DNA of 64,000 bases, taken from Ganoderma boninense. Taxonomy: Eukaryota > Basidiomycota > Agaricomycetes > Polyporales > Polyporaceae. Where the stretch lies: positions 3,704,467 to 3,768,466 of the forward strand of contig CM035305.1 in NCBI GenBank assembly GCA_002900995.3, read 5' to 3'. Made by a program: the position numbers and the translations under genes. The notes below the pieces were generated by a model. It worked only from the letters and a program-made list of their open reading frames with translations, searched no databases and was not told the origin of the DNA. Below, piece after piece: positions 1 through 12,060 of this stretch. Positions within the stretch are counted from its first letter, which is position 1. Every line of letters starts with the position of its first letter.

Positions 1-1523
1 GCAGCCAAGAGAGGGCACATGTCAGTGGTACCAGAGAAGGCACTGCTCCGCCGCATTCGAGAATGTGGAGAGCGTGAGCAGGAGGTCACGGAGGCACTCA
101 GCAAGCTCGATAAGCTAGGGCCAGCACGCCTACAGAACGATTTGGTGGACTGGAACACAGAACAAGGCCTGCTGCTCTACCGCGGCCGAGTTTATGTCCC
201 CAAAGACGACGCGCTCCGAGCAGAGATAGTGCGCATTCACCACGACCTCCCGCCTGCTGGACACCCTGGCCAGGCAAAGACGGTGGAGTTGGTTACACGG
301 AACTACTGGTGGCCGGGCATGGCAAAGTTCATTAAGGATTACGTTGAGACCTGCGACACTTGTCGCCGTGGCAAGACTTCACATGCTAAGCCACACAGTC
401 CCCTTCAACCCAACGAGATCCCAGATGGCCCAGGCCAAGTAGTTACCTGTGACTTCATCACTGGACTACCGGAGGTGGACGGATACAACGCGCTCCAGCT
501 TATTGCTGATCGGCATGGAAAGATGATTCACCTTATTCCATGCACCGAGGAGATCGACACGGGAAGGGACTGCAGACAACTTCATTAGAGAATGGTTCCG
601 TCTACATGGACTCCCGCGAAAGATCATCTCCGATCGGGGGGCCCAGTTCTCTAGCAAGCTCTTCCGTGCAATCCTTAAAGGCCTCGACATAGAAAGCGCG
701 TTATCCACAGCCTACCACCCACAGACGGATGGACAGTCGGAGCGATGGAACCAGGAGATAGAGGCGTACCTACGGATGTACTGCTCAAGGCGCCGCGACG
801 ATTGGGTCAAAGTGGCTGCCAACAGCAGAATACTGCTTCAACTCGCGCGTACATTCATCCACAGGGTACTCGCCGTTTTACCTCATGTACGGTTATGAAC
901 CTCAGTTCCACGTTCCGATGCTATCCACCACGGTGCCCACGGCGGATGAACGAAGAGAGGAGTTGTGGCAGGCAAGGGAGGATGCGACCTCAGCCTTAAC
1001 CCTGGCAGCAGAGCGGATGAAGGAGTACTACGATCGCTATGTCTCCGCTGCTCCAGAGTTCAAGGAGGGTCAGAAGGTGTGGCTCGACACGAGGAACTTC
1101 CGTGTCCCAGGAGTCTCTCGGAAGCTGGTGGACCGGTACGCTGGCCCATACCCTGTCAAGCGCAAGGTGGGCAACTTGGCTTACGAGCTCAAGCTCCCCA
1201 AAGACATGGGGCTCCACCCGGTGTTCCATGTGACACTCCTACACCCGCACAAAGAAAGCCAACTTCCCGGTCGGCATCCCCCTGAACCTGCAGCTCTCGA
1301 AGTGGAAGGAGAGGAAGAGTACGAAGTAGAGGAAGTGTTAGAGTCGCGTCGGTATGGGCGGTGGAAGAAACTGCAGTATCTTGTTCACTGGAAGGGCTGG
1401 GGCCCTGAACACGATAGCTGGGAAGACGTGTCGGATCTAGCAAATGCGCCGAAAGTGCTGCAAAAGTTTCATTCAACACATCCCGACGCTCCTGGCCCTC
1501 TCAACAAGAAGACTCGATCGTGA
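1..1523 (+). pseudogene. Ty3/gypsy integrase-chromodomain fragment with two frameshifts
   Basis: This is the integrase end of a gypsy Pol. It inserts cDNA into the genome, and the terminal chromodomain probably steers insertion to marked chromatin (known for chromoviruses). The order is an H2C2 zinc-binding module (HH...CDTC, roughly bases 235-370), an integrase core starting with the VTCDF aspartate, and a chromodomain with the YLVHWKGW and DSWE signatures near 1370-1425. Compared with the second copy, an extra G at about 562 and an extra A at about 811 break the frame, so the DDE triad is split over three frames. Both are single-base gains in short homopolymer runs and could be sequencing errors. 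Stop is at 1521-1523. Confidence 0.9.
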
Positions 1524-1549
1524 GGACACGATCCTTAGAAGGGGGGTAT

Positions 1550-2008
1550 TGTCATGAACGGCACGCTCGGCGCCTACCCCGGCGTCTCTCTTTCCCTTTT
1601 CGGACTGTTTGCCTCCCGTGTCGTCCTTATTGTCCTCCGTTGTTTAGCAAACCTGTCCCTTGTTCTCGCAGTACAATAACTCCCGTTACCCATTGTTCCG
1701 TCGTCATTGTACTACATACCATTGTTCTTCCACTGGTTCCTGTGTCCATAGTTACCTATTGTCCCCGGTTCCCATTGTCCGTTACATGTATATAAGGCCT
1801 GTACTTTGCTACCTGGAGACCTCAGTTTCGACCTCTTGTCTCCAGGTAAGCCTCGCTGTATTCTCGCTCATTAGCTACTCGCTCAATACATCTTGTCTCC
1901 AGCCTGACTGTCGAGCCCTGCTCCGCTCTCGCTGCACAAGTGCTCGTCGACGCCCTTGCTCGTCTCGTAAGCCTCCTCCTTGATCTTACTCGACAGCCAG
2001 TCGTAACA
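1550..2008 (+). repeat. 3' LTR of chromovirus element 1 (459 bp)
   Basis: The LTR begins TGTCATGAAC and ends CGTAACA, so it has TG...CA termini. A purine tract lies just upstream. It matches the two LTRs at 22088-22547 and 28171-28629 (reverse orientation). A TATATAAGG box sits at 1789-1797; AGTTTCGACCT begins 35 nt downstream at 1824, the likely start of R. The LTR interrupts the minus-strand gene to its right. Confidence 0.93.
1789..1834 (+). promoter_or_regulatory. LTR core promoter and putative self-primer sequence
   Basis: A TATATAAGG box (1789-1797) is followed after about 26 bp by AGTTTCGACCT (1824-1834). The same 11 bases occur as a reverse complement right after the 5' LTR of the full element (28158-28168), as in the self-priming arrangement known from Tf1/sushi elements. 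The transcription start is inferred from spacing only. Confidence 0.6.
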
Positions 2009-2608
2009 GCCATGCTCAGCCTTAACTGGAAGCTCGACTGTGCAGCGCAGTTTCGCAGCCATGCAGGATGGGCATGGCCAATACATGAAGCACTGTAGCG
2101 ACGTGAGCACAGTTCGCTGACGAGCGGAAGCAAGGCTTACCGTGAGGTTGTAAAGTCGGCAATATCCGCAACGGCGATCGTTGGGGTTCCGCAAGACCGG
2201 CGGGCCATCACGATCTGTGCATTCAAGTCCGAGGGAACGACAACGTCTACAGGGTCGAACCGAGCCACACTGATTCACAAATTAGAAGCGAAGTGAAAAT
2301 TATCAGGCGTACAACGTACTTGCTTGTGGGTGTGCTTGCACGGTCCACAACTACCGGCACGGGGAAGGGGTTCAGGTTCGGAACGCAACGATTCAAATTC
2401 ATTGATGTCCTGTCCGAGACCGGCATGTAAGGGAGGAAGAGAATCAATGTGACAGATGTACGCACTGAATGAAGTCCACACATCGGAGGGTTTCATGTAG
2501 GAGATGAGACATGTGTGCAGGGCAAAGGTACAGGCGGATCAGTGTATGCGGACGAACTGTACCAGACGACTCTTACTCGTCAAAACCCTGTTCCGGTAGG
2601 GAACGCAT
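2009..2608 (-). pseudogene. Regulator with two tandem Zn(II)2Cys6 clusters, truncated by an LTR
   Basis: Fungal-type zinc-cluster regulators bind DNA through CX2CX6CX5CX2CX6C. Proposed exons: 2608-2577, 2464-2320, 2269-2141, 2092-2009 (130 residues, then the LTR). Cluster 1 uses C50, C53, C60, C66, C69, C76; cluster 2 uses C93, C96, C103, C109, C112, C119. Spacing is identical and the repeat period is 43 residues. Introns 2319-2270 (50 bp) and 2140-2093 (48 bp) are both phase 0 and sit just before the third cysteine of each cluster. Exon 3 is exactly 129 bp and joins the second half of cluster 1 to the first half of cluster 2, which suggests internal exon duplication. The 5' exon (ATG at 2608, intron 2576-2465) is less certain; ATG at 2496 is an alternative. 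The LTR begins 11 residues after the last cysteine, so any effector region is lost or displaced left of the window. Confidence 0.72.
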
Positions 2609-3349
2609 TGTTGTGAACTCGAAGACATTGCAGCCGTAAGACGCTGTAAAGGGGCAACGGCCGAGTGCGCGGCGTAAATACACGCAGAGGGAGGATCTTG
2701 GAAGGCGGGGGCAATGGAAGTTTTGGGGGTTGGTTGGACATATAATGGCTTCGAGGGAAATCTGGAGAGGGGATAATATGTCGATTCTGTGTGGGAAAAG
2801 GGCCACAGCGGGTGACCAGGCTCCTAAAGACGGGAAGTTAAGGTTAGAGCAGCCTTAAGCGGAGTCCTGCAGTAAGTACCGAAACAGGGACATATGAGGT
2901 CGTAAGGGACCGAAACGCGCAAAACCATGTCAAATTGAGAAGCCTTGTTAGTTCCCGAAGTCTGTACCGACCCGCTGGCGTAAGCACCCGTGGACAAACA
3001 TGTTTGAGGATGCAGTTTAAAGACGAAATGATCATAAGAGACCATATTATACATTCGCAAAGCGTTACTAGGAAGTCAGTTGAATGCATAGACTGTCCCA
3101 GGGATGTTTCGTCAGCGTCGCGAGCAGCGTTAGTCCGCGAAACACTCAATCCAGACTCACGCAAAGTGGAAAGGCTTCATTTTCGTTGCGACGACACCTC
3201 ATAGGTTCGGCGAAAACAGGGATGCGAGTACTTGCTCCAGTATAGACGATGAGAGGGTCCTAGAAGCAAAAACGGAAACTAAGGAAGTTATGGCCGACCA
3301 GAGCGATGGGACAGGCAAACTCACGGCAGTGAAATCATTCCTGTGGGGG
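2609..3349. other. Intergenic; no supported gene
   Basis: Only short overlapping frames occur here. Unit 1 of the duplicated 9.1 kb sequence begins at about 2885 and this part is therefore seen again from 12061. Nothing else was recognised. Confidence 0.5.
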
Positions 3350-4826
3350 TCAGAGAGAGTTTGTGGATGCAGTATGAAGGGGGTCAATGGAGTTACCGTT
3401 AAAGGCAGTGGAGAAGGTACGCACGGAAGCATTGTGGCTTGCACTAGCTTGTACGTCGGCCGAGACGTGTTCGCGAGTGCATATGTGAGCCTCACGGTCA
3501 CCAGATGCGGGAATAAGGGAATTGGCGCCAGACGGGAACGGTTTGGTCTCTGATAACACGAGGTCGTAAGCTTGATTGAAGTCGACAGCTGACGCGACGG
3601 CAAAGAGACTGATTGGTCGACCGTTCTCGTCGCCGTCAGTGAGATCAGCGTCATCGGCCGTGTCTAATGAACGAAACACGTTAGCAGGTACAGTCCTTCG
3701 GCACAAGAAGAGAAACTCGCAGCAAAGTTCGTCGGCACGAGTTAGCACGTCATTGCCGCGGCGAACTGGAAGGCGATCCGTAGTAGAGCATTCGTCGTGG
3801 TGGTCATCGAAACATTCATATTGCAACTCGTCGGTGTTATAGTCTGCAAATTTGTGACCGTGAGAACGTGTATATGGTATGCAACAAACGCGACGTGAAA
3901 CAACCAACGCACACGGACGATAGGGAACGACAAGCTTCCAGCCATCTGGTTCGCACGATATAGGAAGAGGGATAGACGGGGCTGAGGCGGTGGGACGGAA
4001 GGTCACGACGAGTGCCGTCCGATCGGAAAAGAGGTCCTTCTGCCAATAGAAGGGGTCCATCCATGTTCCCCAGTAGTCGGGTATGAAAACGAAGCTGGTT
4101 TGTCCGTCGAATGATCGGGCCTTGTACTTCTCCATGGCTGCGCAATCACGTGTACTGAGCCCAAACTCCTTGACGTAGCCCTTGCCGTTGAAGACCATGC
4201 GTGGATAGGCAGAGACGCAGGCATCGGGAGTGATGAAATTGAGAAGGAGGGTAGTCCAGAATTGGAGAAGTGGGGATGCCGGCGAATCGCGTCGGCTACG
4301 GATGACGTCAAGACTGCGTTTCGTTGGCGTGATATACGTTTTGATTTCCAGTAAACCTAGGGAGTCTGACGTTGACGTAGACTGCTGCGTTGTTGGAGAT
4401 AGCAACACGAGCCCAAGCGAAGGATGAGTCTCCAAGGTGTTCGTAAGGGGTTCGAATTGCTTGTCGGAAACATATATGTCCATGTCGTTAGGAAACCACG
4501 ATTCGTGGGGCACGAAAAAGTACAAAGCGGTAGATCCAGATATGATCGCACCGTATTCACGGAGGATAGAGTTGAAGCATGGAAGGTCCGTGATGAATTG
4601 TCGCACGAGTGTTTGGTAGCGGATTTTCAGAGTCAAGGCGACCATTTCGAAGTGACGTCGACATGTCATGCGAAAGATCAAGAGTGCTTTAATTTCTGCT
4701 AGAGTACAGACGACGAGCAGGACGTCATCCGGCATACTGTGCTGTTTGATGAGATTCGTTCTGTACGACGGTGGATACTTACCGATCGAAGGGCCTATCA
4801 GGAAGCGGGTTGAATGACTGCTTCAT
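3350..4826 (-). CDS. F-box-like protein with nucleotidyltransferase-like motif (family member A)
   Basis: Proposed exons 4826-4783 and 4736-3350, with a 46-bp intron (GTAAGT...ACAG). Splicing joins a short leader ending PLPDRPFDR to MPDDVLLVVC, giving an F-box-like N-terminus. About 60 residues on comes GSTALYFF followed by DMDIY, which resembles the G[GS]...DxD core of nucleotidyltransferase folds. Downstream motifs AYPRMVF and LFSDR recur in the members at 19673 and 43018, so the three form one family. Length is about 476 residues. Function is unknown: a substrate-adapter role would follow from an F-box, and catalysis would follow from the DxD, but both are inference. A damaged copy lies at 12572-14043. 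Confidence 0.7.
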
Positions 4827-5701
4827 TGCGAAGACGACTTTGTGGCGAAGCAACTGATGACCGTATCCGAAATTTCGACAGGTGTAAAGCAATAAGACTT
4901 GACGAATCAGGTGGGTGTGCGGTGAGACGCATTTGTAGGCTTGTAGAGCGGCCAATGAGGACATAAATAAGGATAGCGCACACAAGTTGGCCTCGACGCA
5001 AGTTGGAATCCCATCGCGTATTGTTGCGATACACATGAGAAAGGACCGGGTGGGTAGAACGGCCCGTTCACAATAACGTACGTTCGGACATGCCTGTTTA
5101 GGGTTTGTGTCCGAGAGAATGTGCAGATGCGTTAGGGACCGAATGCTCGTGTCCGTATGTCAGCCGAAAACGGTATATGGAGTGTGCTGCGCGTAATGCA
5201 TCGCAATGATACAGTTCAACTGAGAGACAGAAGAGGGCAGGACCGCAACGGCTCCACAATCATGGGACATGCTTTGACGTTCACATGAACAATGGCCGCT
5301 TGCCTCGGCAACAAAGCGGTCTGGTCCAGAATCAGCATGCCAGGCGAACAACAGCGGCCGATGAGAACCGCCCACAACGGGTTTGGCTAGGCTAAGGCGT
5401 GCAGCACATGTTGTGCGTATAGTCTGCAGACCGGAGAACTGGCATTGCGGTAGGTTTGTCTGTGGACTTTGTTCGTGCCATAAAAATCTGACCGAACAGC
5501 TGAGTGGCTTTTAGTCAGCCATAAGTTGCAAGACCGTGACCTTGTTGTCTCGCAGTTAAGAGACGATGCCTAGATAAGATGGAATGCACCTGTCATCGCC
5601 TCGCGACGTTGATGTGTCTCCATAAAAGCCAAGACGGCCTAAAACAATGTCAGCTACATCCATATACCGAGCAATAGAAGTTCACTGTGGTCTCGGCGTG
5701 C
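4827..5701. other. No supported gene
   Basis: Only short minus-strand frames (for example 5160-5375) occur, without convincing splice structure or recognisable motifs. It probably holds the promoter of the minus-strand gene ending at 4826 and the 3' flank of the next one. Confidence 0.4.
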
Positions 5702-6240
5702 TTAGAATACTCGGCGTTCGTGTAGAGAATTATAGGCTGAGGCGGGGACAGGTGGTACGGGTATTGGCTCGACTAGCTTGAGGATCAATTCAAGAACGCT
5801 ATTCAGGGCTCCGCTGGTGGATTTGTGTCCAAGCATACTTACCTGGAGAATTGAAGCACGAAAATTTTTGGTTTCGTTGCTCACGATGACATAGCAGTCA
5901 TGTGGCTGTGCGTATCGTGGAGAGATAGGAATCGGTCAGCAGATATACGGCGTCGAAATGACAAGGTTCAAGGGGGGGTACTTACGCTGCCGTGAAGGAT
6001 GTATACAAGCGAAGTCAAGTACTCGTGCAGGAAGAAGGAGGACATCGAGCGGGCGTGTCGGATGACGGGTACAAGGGGTAGCGATTCCGTCTTAACTTCA
6101 GACCGCACGATGGTATCCAGCGGGGGAGTGTGGAATTCCAGACGTGTTCTTCGTACGTTCAATGGATAGTAGGTAGTCTGCAATACGATAGACCAGATCA
6201 GATACGAGCGTAATTGAATGTAACGAGACAAAAAGAGCAT
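5702..6240 (-). CDS. Possible small three-exon protein with hydrophobic N-terminus
   Basis: A model with exons 6240-5986, 5905-5843 and 5776-5702 gives 130 residues. All three exons are multiples of three and both introns have GTAAGT donors and AG acceptors. The N-terminus (MLFLSRYIQLRSYLIWSIV) is hydrophobic and could be a membrane segment or signal anchor. No family was recognised. The copy at about 14930-15440 carries indels. The model rests on splice signals only, and an alternative start upstream near 6270 is possible. Confidence 0.4.
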
Positions 6241-6364
6241 ACAAACGAACAGGCAATACGGTCTTCATAGGTCGAATCGCCTAAGTTCTACCAGCCCGAC
6301 ACGTTCGTACGATCTAACTATGGTCAAGCCCGACCGCGTCCTCCGCACCGCTCGTTGCTGCCAG

Positions 6365-7334
6365 TCAATGCCTCACGGCCTCCGATGTCTCCATCTGGGC
6401 CTTCGAGGCGTGCACACTCATCCCGTCGGTGTCATCTCCTGTTTTGCTATCCCCAGTGCTGACGTGGATTGGCATGCTTGATTCGAGGTCCCACTGCCAC
6501 ATGTTGCCGTCTACACCAAAGTCGATGCAGCGTTTAGTCGGTAGGGCAATCATCGAGACGGTCCTAATCCGGCCCTCGAGAGTCCGCAATGTGGGCGTGG
6601 AGACTGGACAACAACGTCAGTCGGCGTTGCGAGTAGTTGAAGCCAGGGTGCAGTGTACGTACGGCATCACACGGGCGTCATCCACGCTGGTGTTGGGGAT
6701 GGGCTACAGACGAGGATGAGTTGGACGACGTTGACGGGGAGCAACGTGTTGTTGTTGAGACAAGGACATTATTGAACGCACGATCAGTGAGGAGGAGGTT
6801 TTGCCACGGAGCGAGTCTGAGGCACTTACCGTCGCTATGGGTGTTCGCCACGCGCACGACCTTCTGCCCCACTGCTAGCACACGGTGCGCATCTTGATCT
6901 CGGTCAATCGAGCCCGCAGGTATACCAATAGCGCGTGTCGAGCGCGTTTTGGCTCCATGCAATTTGTCTCTGAGCTTGAGATGACGACATCAATACAATA
7001 GTATAGGGGAAAACGACTTTGTATGTGTCGACGTATGGAGTGGAGAGGGCGAACAAAGTGGAATAGGAAGCTGTGAACGATGAACGTGCATTTGTGCGTG
7101 TAACACAGTCAAAGTGGCCGCTTGACGGGTAACTGCAGTAACATGAACGCCATGTCCAAGGAGCAATGCAATGTCGGTGTCAAGTCAGACATCCTATGTT
7201 TAGATGAACACCGGATACGGATAGAGTCTACCGGGAGACGAACCTTTGACGTCGAAACATCTCTTATTCCGGTTAAACATGCCCTTTAGTTCGCCCGAGG
7301 CAGCACTGGGAGAGCCCATGTCGGTTGCGGCCAT
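6365..7334 (-). CDS. WD40-repeat protein, multi-exon, partly modelled
   Basis: The last exon (6603-6365) reads VDGNMWQWDLESS after TLRTLEGRIRTVSMIALP, a typical WD repeat blade ending in WD. A GTAAGT donor at 6829 closes the previous exon, which reads HRVLAVGQKVVRVANTHSD, another blade-like stretch. Further upstream, ATG at 7334 begins MAATDMGSPSAASGELKGMF. At about 7190 unit 1 carries two extra bases (cggtgtcaag against cggtcaag in unit 2) that change the frame of a middle exon. WD40 proteins are scaffolds; the partner is not evident. Start and middle exons are uncertain. Confidence 0.45.
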
Positions 7335-7925
7335 GGCGATTGTGACGCCAGATGTCGGTCGAGAGCAAGAGTCGCAGTTGGAGGGGTAGAGGATGGGGGC
7401 CGAGCTTAACAAACGCCCAGCCGTCACGCAAAATTGCAGTGACATGTCGCGTGACTACTTGTGACCATAACGGTACTCGCCATGGGCGCTGGGGAAGGCG
7501 TTGCAACTTCTTCCTGGTTTTCTTGAGCCTCTGCCGACAGTTAATGCCCTCGTATTCGCAGGATATATTTCTTGTCCTTCCAGATCGGACAACAAGGCTG
7601 AGCTGTCTGACGACCAACTCGGGCAACAATATTATGGAGGCGTAGATGCTTTTTCACGGCTCTGCGTGTCGCGCGAGGGCGCGCGAGGGGGTGGTAGGAC
7701 ATTGGGGCCGACTCTAGTCGGTCCTCGGCGCTGAACGTAAGTGAACGAACCGGCTAGCAGGGGCCTAGCTTGTCGGCGGCGAGGCGACGCGCACAGCGAG
7801 ACGGGAACAAATGTGTTCCTGACAGCGTCGCAGAGGCAAGCCGTGCGTTTCCCTCATGCTACGGGACCACTGCAATCTTGAGTGACGTCGACTACAGTTC
7901 GTTGACAGCATAATCATTTCACTTT
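7335..7925. other. No supported gene
   Basis: Overlapping short frames on both strands (7352-7645 plus, 7273-7629 minus) differ between the two copies by indels and show no known motif. Likely the promoter side of the WD40 gene. Confidence 0.35.
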
Positions 7926-7934
7926 TGCGGTTGA

Positions 7935-10357
7935 CACAAGCTGTGGTAAGGATAATGTATTATTTACCGGAGATAGCCTGGCACTGCAATGCAATATAAA
8001 CCGACTCTGCTCGTAATGTAATACGAAGCCCCGGGATAATGCCCGGAGTTCCCTAATATAGTAGGCAGCCTCCGGAGGGCCTGTTATCAGTGCCCGGGCT
8101 GGCGCTTTTTTGCTTATCAGCTTAGATAAGGCCCCGGGGGCTTATCTGCCATCACTCTGGGGCTTCCCCCATCAATACTCACATCCCATCAGCCACCCGG
8201 GGCTTCCTCCTGCCCTGCCACTGCCCAATATGGAAAGTGCTTGGGTGCCTGCACCTGGGCACCTTCCCTTGCTATATCTCCCTCAATTCTGGACCGTTTT
8301 CCATGATCTTAGGTGCGTTCTGAATTCGCGTTTTCAAGGGCGCTTCTGAACGCGCCTAATGCGCTGGTGTAATATGGTATACTAACATATACATACAGGT
8401 ACCTTTGGTCGCTCTAGGGGCCAGTAAATGGGCCATAGCTCGGGCAGTTTTGGACGGAATAGGACGATCTTGGGCGCGTTTTGCTCGCGTTAACAACGCG
8501 CACAGAACGAGCCCAAGATCGTCCGATTCCGTCCAGCCGTTCCTACCGGTACATATACCCTTCCTCCTCAGGAACAGGGTATTGGTATCTCAGGAACGGC
8601 TGAACCGTTTGGGACGCTCTTTGGTGCGTTGGGGTAGGTACTGTATAGTGGTATCTGGCCGCACATTTGTTTGGAGGTATCTATCCTACAAAATATACTA
8701 CAGTGCGATCAGTTGGCAGCCCCACCACCCTTGTATGCCCATATCTCAGCAACCGCTTTGACGGATTTTTTTTTGCCCGTCATACCGCTGGAAAGCTGCT
8801 GCTCACAGCTTTCTAACGAGCCCAAGAACGTCCCAGTACGATCACTGGAACCTTCGGAGTGCCTACCTCCTCCTCCTGCTCCCTCCCCACCACTGTTCAG
8901 CCCATATCTTGGTATTCCTTGACGGAATCATGTCGTCTTTTTGCGTTGCATATTACTAGCTAGCAGCTAATCTTTGTACAAGGTATGACATTTATCAGCC
9001 ATTTGGATCAAAATGTCATTCCCCTTATCAGTGTTCACAAGAATCCTCCCCTCTCGAGTTTTTTGTAGCCTCCGATAGTGGAAGTATATATACACAGCTG
9101 ACTAGCCACAATTCACAGCTTTCCAACACAAAAAAAAAACCAAAGCTGAACGGACAACAACCTGAGGAGATATTGATTGATGATTGTTGACAGCCTTACT
9201 GCAGCTGTGCTAGCTTCGGAAATGGATGCCACAGCTGTCAGGCAGTCTTGCACCGGGCCAAGGCACCTTCATTGGAGTGTATTGTACATATCTTGATATA
9301 AGTGAACTGTTCTGTGCACAGAGGATGACTACATAGCACACAACACAAAAACGCATGACATGATTGCGTCAGGAATACCCAATCATATGGGCTGAACAGG
9401 TGGTGGGGAGGGGGAGCAGGAGGGAGGAGGTAGGCACTCCGAGGTTAGGTGACCAGTTGATCGTACTGTTCACGTTCTTGGGCTCGTTAGAAAGCTGTGA
9501 GCAGCAGCTTTCCAGCGGGTATGACGGGCAAAAAATCCGTCAAGCGGTTGCTGAGATACTGGGGCATACAAGGGTGGTGGGGCTGCCAACTGATCGCCAG
9601 TAGTATATTTTTGTAGGATAGATACCTCCAACAAATGGTGCGGCAGATACCACTATACAGTACCTACCCAACGCACCAAAGAGCGTCTTCCAAACGGTTC
9701 AGCCGTTCCTGAGATACCAATACCTAGTTCCTGAGGAGGAAGGGGTATATGTACCGAGGAACGGCTGGACGGAATCGGACGATCTTGGGCTCGTCGTTCT
9801 GTGCGCGTTGTTAACGCGAGCAAAAACGCGCCCAAGATCGTCCTATTCCGTCCAAACTGCCCGAGCTATGGCCCATTTACTGGCCCCTAGAGCGACCAAG
9901 GTACTGTATGTATATGTTGTATACCATATTACACCAGCGCATTAGGCGCGTTAGAAGCGCCTTGAAAACGCGATCAGAACGCACCTAAGATCATGGAAAA
10001 CGGTCCAGAATTGAGGGAGATATAGCAGGGGAAAGGTGCCCAGGTGCAGGCACCCAAAGCACCTTCCATATTGGGCAGTGGCAGGGCAGGACGGAGCCCG
10101 GGTGGCTGATGGGAGGTGAGTATTGATGGGGAAGCCCCAGAGTGATGGCATGATAGCCCCGGGGCTTATCTAAGCTGATAAGCAAAAAAGCGCCAGCCGG
10201 GCACTGGATAACAGGCCCTCCGGAGGCTGCCTACTATATTAGGGAACTCGCATTATCCCGGGGCTTCGTATTACATTACGAGCAGAGTCGGTTTTATATT
10301 GCATTGCAGTGCCAGGCTATCTCCCGTAAAATAATACATTATCCTTACCACAGCTGC
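7935..10357. mobile_element. Fold-back (long-TIR) element, copy in unit 1
   Basis: Two inverted arms of about 1 kb flank a centre of about 400 bp. The 9-bp direct repeat TGCGGTTGA lies at 7926-7934 and 10358-10366. There is no long open frame. Long inverted repeats with a 9-bp target duplication suggest a non-autonomous Mutator-like element. The right arm carries many indels compared with 18532-19532 in unit 2. Confidence 0.7.
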
Positions 10358-10489
10358 TGCGGTTGATACTATGGTGCATCCACAAGCTAATGAGCCTGAA
10401 CTCATTCCGTACGGATTTGCATACATCTAGGTGTGCCGAACCTGCAGCCCTGTGGGGGGTAGACCGCACTATACTAAGCTGTACGTATG

Positions 10490-11640
10490 GGAGGCTAGTT
10501 CTTCCAGTGGTTCTATGTCTGACTGAAATACGACAGAAGAGAGTAAGCTCAAAAGGCATCAACAGATCATCCAACTGGTCGCAGTGCATGTGGCACGTCC
10601 CTTGGCACGGTAAACGCCACATGGCATGATCCGTAAGGTGGAGGCGGAAAATGGAGCGCAGACTGCGTAGTTGACACCAGACATCCACGAAGCTGACAAA
10701 GCTGCTCTGTTCTCCAAAATACTCGCGCGAAGGGGCAAGTTTGGCATGGGTGGTTACGATCGTTGGAGATCGTTCTCAGGCTGAAGAAATGAGTCGGGTT
10801 CTGCAGGTTGAAAGGTGTTCACCATCTCTGACGGAGCGGAGGGAAAGAGAACCCGTGGCTTTCAGCCAGTCGGTTAAACACCAGGTCGGACAATCCTGCC
10901 ACGGCAAGACGCGCATGCGACACGAGGGAAGACGGTTTCATCGTTAGGGAAGGATATGTCTGCTGCGAAGCAATGGGCTGTGACGAAAGCGCGGAAGCCG
11001 GGCAGATGTTAGGAGAGCAAGCCAGGGCGTGGCATGCAGATATGCTGGCAGAACCATGGATGAACATACCTGCGCCCTGTATCGAGGCCAACTCGATGGT
11101 GTGGGTGATGTGTCGCGACTTACCGCGAAACACAGGAAAGTGAGCCAAGACGTTGAAGGAGGTTTTCAAAGCGTTGAGACCGGTGGAAGAATGAAAGTCG
11201 TCAGGGAATTTTTATGGGAACCACAGTCGCCGAGATAGAATGTCGATAGTGGTCGGGGACACGGTGGGGTCTCTGAGGAGATACGGCGATGGCGCGATTC
11301 ACCTGATAAACAAGGCTCGGCATTCAGTCCGAGGTCCATGAATGCGTGTGGATGGAACGAATGGAACAAGTAATTTGATCAAGTTGGGTTCGAAGTTCTT
11401 CGCAGGCTTCGGCGTAATTGAACGCGGCACGTAGCCCGCCAAACTGAGAAGTGTGTGAGGTCCATCCGACTAACAGTGCGAGAGCGTATTGTGGGAGATT
11501 GCTTGTCGAACAATAAACATAGAGATAATGCTGCAGCTGAAAAACTCACCCTCAAGCGGCGGGAGAATACTTGCACAACGATTTCAGCGGGAATGGTACG
11601 GGTTGTCCAGAGTCAGGCACCCGCACATCTTAGGGATGGA
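10490..11640 (-). pseudogene. Indel-damaged copy of F-box/NTase-like member B
   Basis: This matches the open gene at 19673-20798 but the frame is broken many times by single-base gains and losses. As it lies next to the N gap, poor consensus quality is the most likely cause, so it should not be counted as an independent paralogue. Confidence 0.7.
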
Positions 11641-11960
11641 AGGGGATATATGTTCCAGAAGGAGCGTGATCTGAGCAACCGGCAAATGTGGCACAGCCTG
11701 TGAAATTGCAACGCACCATTTTGTATAGTGAAGGAAACACGGTCCTACTACTCCCGTTGAAGATAGAAGGGGCGAGTGTTTTATTGGACAACCTGCGATC
11801 TATGTCTCGCCACGGTGGTGAGATTTTGTGTTGAAGTCTGCAAGAATAGTTGATGCTGGTGCGAGAGGGGGGTTATCAGACGAGATCGAGGGAAAGTTCG
11901 GAGCGGCAATGGGCGAGTAACCGTGTATATAACTCGAAATTCCCATGAACCATGTCAATG

Positions 11961-12060
11961 NNNNNNNNNNNNNNNNNNNNNNNNNNNNNNNNNNNNNNNN
12001 NNNNNNNNNNNNNNNNNNNNNNNNNNNNNNNNNNNNNNNNNNNNNNNNNNNNNNNNNNNN
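11961..12060. other. Assembly gap of 100 N
   Basis: Exactly 100 N separate the two copies of the 9.1 kb sequence. A round number of N is a scaffolding placeholder, not a measured distance. The sequence just right of the gap (12061-12300) is the poorest of the window. Confidence 0.99.

Larger units (their letters stand above)
1..2008 (+). mobile_element. 3' portion of a Ty3/gypsy chromovirus (element 1), cut by the window edge
   Basis: The stretch holds the integrase end of pol, a chromodomain, a purine-rich tract (about 1537-1547) and a complete 3' LTR. It is nearly identical to the matching part of the complete element at 22088-28629 but lies on the opposite strand. The 5' part lies left of the window, so its LTR pair and target duplication cannot be checked. 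The five bases after the LTR (2009-2013, gccat) would be one copy of the target duplication. Confidence 0.93.
2885..11960. repeat. Unit 1 of a ~9.1 kb duplicated sequence, ending at the N gap
   Basis: From about 2885 the sequence runs in the same order as 12061 onward, and its end at 11960 matches about 21129. Genes in the left part of this unit are open; the right part (from about 9350) is full of single-base indels relative to unit 2. Unit 2 shows the mirror pattern. This fits two overlapping contigs with poor ends placed side by side across a 100-N gap. A true tandem duplication is less likely but not excluded. Confidence 0.85.
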
